64,000 nucleotides of DNA from Candidatus Hydrogenedens sp. (GTDB lineage Bacteria; Hydrogenedentota; Hydrogenedentia; Hydrogenedentales; Hydrogenedentaceae). Location: the NCBI GenBank assembly GCA_035361075.1, contig DAOSBX010000004.1, forward strand, positions 57,532-121,531, given 5' to 3'. Both the position numbers and the translations under genes were made by a program. Position 1 is the first letter of the stretch; the number at the start of each line of letters is the position of its first letter. Shown piece after piece: positions 57,934-64,000 of this stretch. The notes under the pieces were generated by a model. The model worked only from the letters and a program-made list of their open reading frames with translations. It was not told the origin of the DNA and did not search any database.

Positions 57934-58602
57934 GTGTTTCCTATAAGAGATTATAATCCACGGAAAAGTACACCAATTGTGGTGATTTCTTTAATTGCTT
58001 TTAACACGTTTATTTATTTTCAATATTTTGATTTCCAAGAACAAAAACTGCTACAACTGTTTTCTATATTAGGAATAGTTCCTGCTCACTTTCGGTTTAT
58101 AACGCTTATTACACATCAATTTCTGCATGGAGGCTTACTTCATTTAATATCAAACATGTGGGCTCTATGGATTTTTGGGGATAACATCGAAGACCGTATA
58201 GGGCATGGACGTTTCCTAATTTTTTATCTACTATGTGGTATTAGTGCTGGTTTAATACATACAATAACACAACCCAGTTCTACCGTTCCCTGTGTCGGGG
58301 CATCCGGAGCAATCTCCGGCGTTATTGGTTCATACTTATTCTTATACCCAACAGCAAGAATCTGGTGTGTAGTTCCTATTATCATTTACCTTTACTCTAT
58401 AACAGTACCTGCGATTGTATTTGGAATTATATGGTTTCTTATCCAATTAATGAATGGGCTCATAGTAATGGCAAGTAATGAAGATGTTGCAGGTGTTGCA
58501 TGGTGGGCACATATTGGCGGTTTTATCGCAGGCATCCTCCTACTTCCCTTGTTCCTTAAAAAAGAAGAACCCGATGAATCTGATACAGATATGTATTTAT
58601 AA
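57934..58602 (+). CDS. rhomboid family intramembrane serine protease
   Basis: 222 residues with about six helices. The family turn HQFLHGGLLHLISNMWALW (about residues 66-84), the catalytic serine in VGASGAISGVIG (about 122-133) and the catalytic His in AHIGGFIAGILLLP (about 190-203) are present. It cleaves membrane-spanning substrates in the bilayer. The start is GTG at 57934; it follows manC by 21 bases. Confidence 0.93.
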   Translation: MFPIRDYNPRKSTPIVVISLIAFNTFIYFQYFDFQEQKLLQLFSILGIVPAHFRFITLITHQFLHGGLLHLISNMWALWIFGDNIEDRIGHGRFLIFYLLCGISAGLIHTITQPSSTVPCVGASGAISGVIGSYLFLYPTARIWCVVPIIIYLYSITVPAIVFGIIWFLIQLMNGLIVMASNEDVAGVAWWAHIGGFIAGILLLPLFLKKEEPDESDTDMYL

Positions 58603-58697
58603 AGACATACGTCAAACCAAAAGATTATAAATTCTTTCCCCCCAAAACTCAATAAAATATAACAGTAAACCCATGTTAGAAAAAAGCAAAGAAATTT

Positions 58698-58706
58698 TGT
58701 TATAAT
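58698..58706 (+). promoter_or_regulatory. extended -10 promoter of the ferredoxin gene
   Basis: TGTTATAAT matches TGnTATAAT exactly. It lies about 95 bases before the ferredoxin ATG at 58801 and after the rhomboid gene. The -35 region is weak. Confidence 0.45.
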
Positions 58707-58800
58707 ATCACCATTACTCTTCCCCATATATGTTTAGTCGGGAATTTTTGTATACGCTATAAGGTTTTTTATTTTAAATTCAAGATAAGGAGTAAAGGCA

Positions 58801-58980
58801 ATGGCAGCGATTGTTGACCCAGAAAAATGCACTGGTTGTGGTAGTTGTGTTGACGTGTGCCCAACAGAAGCAATTCATTTAAACGATGACGGCAAGGCAG
58901 TCGTCGACCCTGATAAATGCGGTGATTGTGGTGCATGTGTCGATGAATGCCCTTCCGAAGCCATTTCATTACCTGAATAA
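58801..58980 (+). CDS. 2[4Fe-4S] ferredoxin
   Basis: 59 residues. Two complete CxxCxxCxxxCP clusters: CTGCGSCVDVCP and CGDCGACVDECP. AAGGAG lies before the ATG. It is a cytoplasmic low-potential electron carrier and possibly the donor for the radical SAM protein encoded 45 bases downstream. The acidic tail LPE is typical of this small class. Confidence 0.95.
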   Translation: MAAIVDPEKCTGCGSCVDVCPTEAIHLNDDGKAVVDPDKCGDCGACVDECPSEAISLPE

Positions 58981-59025
58981 AAAAATAAGGTGTAATTCCT
59001 TAATTTCACATAAAAAGATAACAGT

Positions 59026-59964
59026 ATGAATTATGTCTTTGGTCCGGTATACTCCCGAAGATTGGGGAAATCTTTGGGTATTGATACGGTACCATTTAAA
59101 ATATGTTCTCAAGATTGCATCTACTGCCAATTAGGACCTACTACTTGTAAATCGCTGGAACGTGCATCATTTTGTTCTCCGGAAGTAATTATTAAGGAAC
59201 TGCTTCAGAAATTACAGACATCTAAAACAGATTATATAACCTTGGCCGGTTCCGGCGAGCCAACGTTATGTTTAGAATTGGGACAGGTTATTTCCAAAAT
59301 AAAAAAAGTAACTTCTATCCCAGTGGTAGTTTTAACAAATGGATTGTTAATGTCCCGCCAAGAAGTTCGAGAAGAACTGAAACAGGCAGATGTGGTTTGC
59401 CCATCTTTAGATGCAGGAAATGAATATGTATTTCAGAGGGTAAACAGACCTGTCCCAGGTATAGACTTTGATACTTTCTTAAACGGTCTAATTGAGTTTC
59501 GGAAGGAATATGAAGGACAAATATGGTTAGAGGTCCTTTTAGTTCGTGGTATTACAGACACAAAAGATGAAGTAATTCAAATTGCTCAATGTTCCGCTCG
59601 CATCAATCCTGACCGTATCCATCTAAACACAGTAACTCGTCCGCCAGCCGACTCTTCTATCTCAGGTCTAACTGTACCAGAACTCGAAGAATTCTCTTCC
59701 CTATTTACTCCTACCGCAGAAGTTATAGCAGAGTACCCAGCAGGAATTGAGAATAATCCAATAGAAGATGAAAAAATAATTTCAGCAAATGATATTTTAG
59801 AGATACTACAACGGCATCCTTGTTCTATTACAGAATTATCATTTGCATTAAATACAAAAGAAACCAACATACACCCTTTATTAAAAGACCTGCTTCACCA
59901 AAAAAGAATTGAATCCTTTAATATCCGTGGAAGAGAACTTTACCGTTTTATAAAACCAGAATAA
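59026..59964 (+). CDS. radical SAM protein with C-terminal winged helix
   Basis: 312 residues. FGPVYSRRLGKSLGIDTVP is followed by the cluster motif CSQDCIYC (about residues 27-34); TLAGSGEPTLC is the SAM-binding glycine motif. From about residue 245 there is a winged-helix-like domain ending in RRIESFNIRG-like sequence (DLLHQKRIESFNIRGRELY). Members of this COG0731-like group have varied or unknown functions. It lies directly after the ferredoxin gene. Confidence 0.85.
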   Translation: MNYVFGPVYSRRLGKSLGIDTVPFKICSQDCIYCQLGPTTCKSLERASFCSPEVIIKELLQKLQTSKTDYITLAGSGEPTLCLELGQVISKIKKVTSIPVVVLTNGLLMSRQEVREELKQADVVCPSLDAGNEYVFQRVNRPVPGIDFDTFLNGLIEFRKEYEGQIWLEVLLVRGITDTKDEVIQIAQCSARINPDRIHLNTVTRPPADSSISGLTVPELEEFSSLFTPTAEVIAEYPAGIENNPIEDEKIISANDILEILQRHPCSITELSFALNTKETNIHPLLKDLLHQKRIESFNIRGRELYRFIKPE

Positions 59965-59981
59965 TTAATATCTTATGGCTT

Positions 59982-60926
59982 TTATTCAACAATAAAGATA
60001 TAAGGACCCCAACTATTTGCTTCATCTGCTTTCGGCAGTTTATTTGTAGCATGAAGTCTCACGCCTGGTTTTACCTCTACCTCATACTCCAACGCCGCCT
60101 CACCTTTCCTTCGAGATTCAAAATGGAAATCCAATTCTCCATTATCATTTAAGTCACGAGTAGCCAAAAAGTAAGTCCTTAATGCAAGAATATGATACAC
60201 ATCTCTCGGAGGTTCGGTACCTAATGGTTCAGGGACAACACCACCCGTTGAACCACCTGGTCCAACGCTGATTAATACAAATGCATCATAAACAGATGGC
60301 GGAAAAGTTACATCTTGAAGTAACGGATGATTTGACTCCCATGCCTCAGCATAAAAATAACCATTTTCTATCCAATAACGACGTGCCTTCTGAAATTGCC
60401 TTTTATTTATAGGAGCATATACAAACGGACGCTGGTCCATCTCAGCCAATCGATTTAACTCGCCCCCAGGATTGTTACTACCTCGATAAAGTTCTGTCGG
60501 AAATGAATACACACCCGTTGCTTGACTTTTTGACCCCATAGGCAAAAATTCCATAAGACTAATTCTACCATCACGATTGGTATCAAACCCTTCCGAAAAC
60601 TCGTCCATATATTTACGATTTCCATGAACCTTCAAAAGAGCAGTATATGGTCTCAACATAAATAACTCATCATCAGGAATTTGTCCAGACTGAAAATCTC
60701 GTTTTTGCCAATTTACAAAACCATAACCTGGCGGATATGTGTTATGGTCCGTAAAATACGCCGTCATAGCAGTTCGTATCTGGAGAAATGTATTATCCAT
60801 CCGCCGTAATTTCGCACGTTCACGGATACGAGGCAAAACAGCAAAAGTAAAGCCAGCAAGAATAGCGATAATAGCTATAACGGTTAGCAATTCAATAAGT
60901 GTAAACCCAAATAACCTCTTTTTCAT
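59982..60926 (-). CDS. type II secretion-type pseudopilin
   Basis: 314 residues. The prepilin signal KKRLFGFTLIELLTVIAIIA has a cleavage Gly before FTLIE and Glu at +5, followed by a hydrophobic helix. The remainder is a soluble domain with an EF-hand-like DTNRDGRISLMEF and DLNDNGELDFH, suggesting calcium-binding loops. It is longer than GspG. The rest of a secretion system is not in the window; prepilin peptidase must be elsewhere. Confidence 0.85.
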   Translation of the reverse strand: MKKRLFGFTLIELLTVIAIIAILAGFTFAVLPRIRERAKLRRMDNTFLQIRTAMTAYFTDHNTYPPGYGFVNWQKRDFQSGQIPDDELFMLRPYTALLKVHGNRKYMDEFSEGFDTNRDGRISLMEFLPMGSKSQATGVYSFPTELYRGSNNPGGELNRLAEMDQRPFVYAPINKRQFQKARRYWIENGYFYAEAWESNHPLLQDVTFPPSVYDAFVLISVGPGGSTGGVVPEPLGTEPPRDVYHILALRTYFLATRDLNDNGELDFHFESRRKGEAALEYEVEVKPGVRLHATNKLPKADEANSWGPYIFIVE

Positions 60927-61156
60927 ATAGTAATCCTCTTTATTTCAACTACGGCTTGCTCTGTCTATTATACATAATAACATATAACAATAACGATTGG
61001 GCAAATTTAAAAATTTTTATCAACTTTTATTCTCATTTTCTCGTTTTCTTTTACAACAAATATTTGTTTGTCTTCATAGTATAAATGTGCAAATAAAAAT
61101 GGGAATAATTATTTTTAGTTTCGTTTATAAAATTGTTTTTATTTGTCTTGATAACA

Positions 61157-61165
61157 TGCTATAAT
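61157..61165 (+). promoter_or_regulatory. extended -10 promoter upstream of the Lys-rich small protein
   Basis: TGCTATAAT fits TGnTATAAT. It lies about 40 bases before the ATG at 61206, which has AAGGAG at 61194-61199. The 279-base spacer from 60927 is otherwise AT-rich and empty. Confidence 0.5.
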
Positions 61166-61205
61166 GCACTTAATACAATATAACCATTAAGATAAGGAGT
61201 GAATC

Positions 61206-61490
61206 ATGGGAGCAAAACACTCTGTCGAACAAATTTTTGAGCAGGCAGCAAAATTTGTTGTCAAGCAAAAGGGCACATGGGACCATGCTGACTGGGAAAA
61301 CTTTCTTGGAAAGATTGCAGAATATGAGCTGGAACTACATGATGAACTTATGATTAAATTAGGGGCACTCTTGGAGTTGGGCAAATATTTTTATTCCAAT
61401 CTTCCTGAAACTGTCGGGAAAAAACCGAAGAAAACAAAAAAAAATTCGGTAAAAAAGACAAAAGAATCAAGTGAAGAAACCTTAGATTAA
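61206..61490 (+). CDS. small protein of unknown function with Lys-rich tail
   Basis: 94 residues. The N-terminal 65 residues are predicted helical (HSVEQIFEQAAKFVVKQ; WENFLGKIAEYELELHDEL). The last 30 are Lys/Glu-rich (GKKPKKTKKN), as in DNA- or RNA-contacting tails. I do not recognise a family. It has an extended -10 promoter and a good ribosome site, so it is probably real. Confidence 0.72.
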   Translation: MGAKHSVEQIFEQAAKFVVKQKGTWDHADWENFLGKIAEYELELHDELMIKLGALLELGKYFYSNLPETVGKKPKKTKKNSVKKTKESSEETLD

Positions 61491-61551
61491 TCCGAAAACA
61501 GACTTTTAGAATTCGTTCTTATCTGTTCAGTTCGTAGTATGAGTGGAGCAG

Positions 61552-62481
61552 TTAATTGATATAACCGCAGTGGGTTGTGTTATTCCCCGTTACACGAATG
61601 GTTTGGGAACTTTTACTTGTATTACGGATTTCTACATCATAAACTCGGTCAGGAGCATTAAATCGGTAGCGATACATATCATCACCAAAAGATGAAGATG
61701 AACCTGTGATTGAACCAGATTTGCCACGTATATTAATGCTACTACCTGAACCCCATTGGTTACTACTCCCCTGCCAATACTCATTATTTCCCGAACTATA
61801 ACAATCGATATTAAATCGGATTTGTGAACCACTCATATAATATGTTCCCGAAACGGTCTCGCCATTCGTGTTTCGAAAATTAAAACTACCACTTTGTCCC
61901 TGTCTCGTCTGAATATTTCCATACCATCCACTTAAAGATAACCGTTTAACCCCTGAAATTCCTTCCTTCTCACTTTTCTTCCCATGATACAAAGCATCAA
62001 TAACCCCAACAAGAGCAGAAATTATTGGCGAAAACGATGCCGTTTCCCTCTTGTTCGCTTTAAGGGCGGACAAACTATCCTTTTTGGGAGCATAATACCG
62101 CTCAAATGTCAATGGAGGGACATACGTATTCCTGTTTAGCGGCTCCTGATTATATACATGCGGTTGAATCAGCCGTGGATAACTATATGGATTCGGTGTT
62201 AATAGAGGTTTTCCCATGATACTAAAAGCCTCTTCCAGATACGGATTATACAAAGCCTGTTCGTCAATTTTTTGCCCACCATAATGTGGTTGAATATTCT
62301 TCAATTTGCGTCCACCCACCGTAAGTTGATCACCCGATAAAACCTTACCTCCATACAAATCCAAAGCGTTCTTTGATGGATTACTATTATACATCTGAGC
62401 GAACACAGAGGTACTGAGGAATAAAAATAGCCCAATGCTTAAACTACAAACGGCTATTTCTATGTATCTGCCACAATTCAT
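61552..62481 (-). CDS. secreted protein of unknown function
   Basis: 309 residues with a signal peptide (about residues 8-29, ending SVFAQ). The middle is proline- and tyrosine-rich (NPYSYPRL, NRNTYVPPL). The last 110 residues are Ser/Gly/Asn-rich beta-type sequence (FNFRNTNGETVSGTYYMSGS; SGSITGSSSSFGDD). No family is recognised. It might be a surface or outer-membrane-associated protein. It converges with the small Lys-rich gene. Confidence 0.72.
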   Translation of the reverse strand: MNCGRYIEIAVCSLSIGLFLFLSTSVFAQMYNSNPSKNALDLYGGKVLSGDQLTVGGRKLKNIQPHYGGQKIDEQALYNPYLEEAFSIMGKPLLTPNPYSYPRLIQPHVYNQEPLNRNTYVPPLTFERYYAPKKDSLSALKANKRETASFSPIISALVGVIDALYHGKKSEKEGISGVKRLSLSGWYGNIQTRQGQSGSFNFRNTNGETVSGTYYMSGSQIRFNIDCYSSGNNEYWQGSSNQWGSGSSINIRGKSGSITGSSSSFGDDMYRYRFNAPDRVYDVEIRNTSKSSQTIRVTGNNTTHCGYIN

Positions 62482-62692
62482 ATTCTTTCTCCTTTTATTA
62501 AAACGAAAAACAAATCTCTCTTATTTAGTTTAACATAAAACTCCATTAAAACACCCCATATAAAACCCTTAAAAACACGATTCGCAATTTTATATAAAAT
62601 TTCTTGTTCATCAAAAAAGTTAATTCACAAATTACCGATACTTTCCATCCATCCCGTGGTATGGTACTATTTATAAATCACATCCACAAAGA

Positions 62693-63559
62693 CTATAACT
62701 CTATCCCCTTCTTGCTTAATATGCCACGAACTACTTTTGAGTTTCGTAATAAATCAGCCAATGCCCCTTTGCCATTCAAAATCTGGTTATTGCAATCATC
62801 ATATCCACACAGAAAATTTAGATATTCACATGCCCACCCTTTTTCTGAGTTATAAGTTCTATAAATATTATCGAGTTGATTAACTACCTGCTTAAACCTC
62901 TGTCCAAAATCACTATTACGACAATCCTGTTCGAATAGCCTCTCCAGACCTTTACTACGTAAATCACTACTCAATTTAGGAAAGGAAAGCAACCCTTCTT
63001 TCTCTTTGTCCAAATAATCCGATAGTATATGTATATCCCACAGAATCGTTATCAGTCCTGCGGACATATCCCGTGGCAAACCTGTTATTTCTCCACACCG
63101 CTGGATTAATTTCCTGTTTTGGCGAGCCCGTTCCTCATTAATAAAATCCAACGCTTCCTCTATGTTCTCGTCCAATTCATCTCCCTCTAATCCCTGCTCC
63201 ATAAATTCTTCTTCCAACGCATCCATAAGGGGCTTATGATATTTTAAGTCTATGTTAAACCCCCAATGAAAAATATACCGATGTTTTGTTCCCCCTCCAA
63301 ACTTTAATCCAAATTTATTTTTTAGTTCCCGAATAAACTCACTATTCCCACCTTTCTGGTCTATCGTATCATGTAATTCTCTAAAAAGCGGTTCCAACAT
63401 TCCCCCCCTTTCTGAAGAAATACCCAATACGCTATAAAAATCCAATTTATGTTTATTGTAATCACTCCGTGCATAACTAACAGGTTGAACCAAAGTGCCT
63501 AAACAACCTATAAAAACACATAAATATAAAACCTTTTGTTTGCAAGAAAAACGTCTCAT
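62693..63559 (-). CDS. secreted protein of unknown function
   Basis: 288 residues with a short signal peptide (about residues 8-30). The body is rich in charged helices. HRYIFHWGFNID and LWDIHILSDYL contain paired His residues that recall zinc-dependent phospholipase C/P1-type sites, but the spacing is not convincing. Two late cysteine pairs (CEYLNFLCGYDDC) may be disulfide-bonded. No family is recognised. It lies upstream of the unknown secreted gene at 61552 on the same strand. Confidence 0.7.
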   Translation of the reverse strand: MRRFSCKQKVLYLCVFIGCLGTLVQPVSYARSDYNKHKLDFYSVLGISSERGGMLEPLFRELHDTIDQKGGNSEFIRELKNKFGLKFGGGTKHRYIFHWGFNIDLKYHKPLMDALEEEFMEQGLEGDELDENIEEALDFINEERARQNRKLIQRCGEITGLPRDMSAGLITILWDIHILSDYLDKEKEGLLSFPKLSSDLRSKGLERLFEQDCRNSDFGQRFKQVVNQLDNIYRTYNSEKGWACEYLNFLCGYDDCNNQILNGKGALADLLRNSKVVRGILSKKGIEL

Positions 63560-63595
63560 ATTTTTATATAATTCCTATATACATTATCTTCTCGA

Positions 63596-64000
63596 TTACT
63601 TTTTCCTTCTCAGGATTGTTCCACGTGTATATGATTTTACCAGTTCCTCCGCTTCCTGTATCTCATTATTACTAATTCCCCAAAGCCGACCCGACAATCC
63701 ATCCCTTTCGTTTTTCGCATCTTTATATATACCGCTACTCTCTCCACCATACTTCATTGCAAGGGTATACCATGCGTATGCTAATACCCTATCCTTTGGA
63801 ACACCTTCACCATTTCCATACATATCTCCCAAATGCATCATTGCCCCGGCATTGCCTTCTTCCACTGCCTTCTCAAACCACTGTCGTGCCTTATCATAAT
63901 CCTGCGGGACACCAAGACCTTCATAATACATCAAACCCAAATTAAACATCGCCATAGCATTGCCTTTTTCCGCAGACTTCTCATACCACTGCCGTGCCTT
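63596..64000 (-). CDS. Sel1-repeat (TPR-like) protein, N-terminus beyond window
   Basis: The frame is open across the right edge; 63955 is only an internal Met. Sel1 repeats of about 36 residues are visible: KARQWYEKSAEKGNAMAMFN, then KARQWFEKAVEEGNAGAMMH and LAYAWYTLAMKYG. The last 30 residues are non-repeat (EIQEAEELVKSYTRG). Such proteins bind peptides or other proteins and are often secreted; no signal can be seen because the start is missing. It lies 36 bases upstream of the unknown secreted gene. Confidence 0.88.
   Translation of the reverse strand, partial: KARQWYEKSAEKGNAMAMFNLGLMYYEGLGVPQDYDKARQWFEKAVEEGNAGAMMHLGDMYGNGEGVPKDRVLAYAWYTLAMKYGGESSGIYKDAKNERDGLSGRLWGISNNEIQEAEELVKSYTRGTILRRKK

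Overview
The window is AT-rich DNA from a bacterium with a Gram-negative style envelope. It carries a diaminopimelate epimerase, D-Ala-D-Ala ligase, a LysM/amidase_3 wall hydrolase, a lipoprotein with a clear lipobox, a type II pseudopilin and a periplasmic multiheme cytochrome. Two secreted proteins contain Glu/Gly/Thr/Ser linkers (EGEG and TQEG repeats). Such linkers, together with GldF/GldG-like ABC parts, a ceramidase-like protein and Gfo/Idh/MocA and URO-D family proteins, recall uncultivated lineages such as Hydrogenedentota or Lentisphaerota. That placement is an impression from gene style, not a demonstrated assignment. I saw no insertion sequence, prophage, CRISPR array or rRNA.

Left third. 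Positions 1-7999 (minus) hold one open frame of 2,666 codons that still runs off the left edge. It is a giant secreted PKD-domain protein with a long internal duplication. Upstream on the same strand is a tight four-gene ABC-2 export/gliding-type operon (ATPase, permease, GldG-like, DUF4340; 13586-8454), preceded by a URO-D family gene. A 400-base spacer with a GC-richer, switch-like inverted repeat separates these from a plus-strand redox cluster: ApbE flavin transferase, a Tat-exported Gfo/Idh/MocA oxidoreductase, an eight-heme cytochrome c fused to a membrane cytochrome b domain, and a flavodoxin-fold reductase.

Middle. A lipoprotein gene has an apparent one-base frameshift. It is followed by a strong terminator, a pectate-lyase-like beta-helix protein, thiS-thiE, a HisG-like protein, two GT2 glycosyltransferases, dapF and ddl (minus), and an XPB-type helicase. 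A B12-binding/radical-SAM-like protein has lost all three cluster cysteines and sits behind a promoter framed by a 9-bp dyad. Then come a PfkB kinase, a 5'-nucleotidase-like protein, decayed remains of an MNT/HEPN toxin-antitoxin pair, a phosphomannomutase, and an M28-like membrane protein that has lost its metal-binding residues.

Right third. This part is mostly housekeeping and envelope genes: dtd, a methionyl-tRNA formyltransferase-like gene, a ceramidase-like protein, gpmI, an HTH-receiver fusion regulator, tRNA-Thr and tRNA-Phe, an M42 aminopeptidase, an M23 peptidase-bactofilin pair, a Fis-HTH regulator, a MATE transporter, a LysM amidase, mannose-1-phosphate guanylyltransferase, rhomboid protease, a 2[4Fe-4S] ferredoxin, a radical SAM protein, a pseudopilin, three proteins of unknown function and a Sel1-repeat protein that runs off the right edge. 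The phosphomannomutase (41327-42697) and the guanylyltransferase (56782-57912) together could supply GDP-mannose for the glycosyltransferases.
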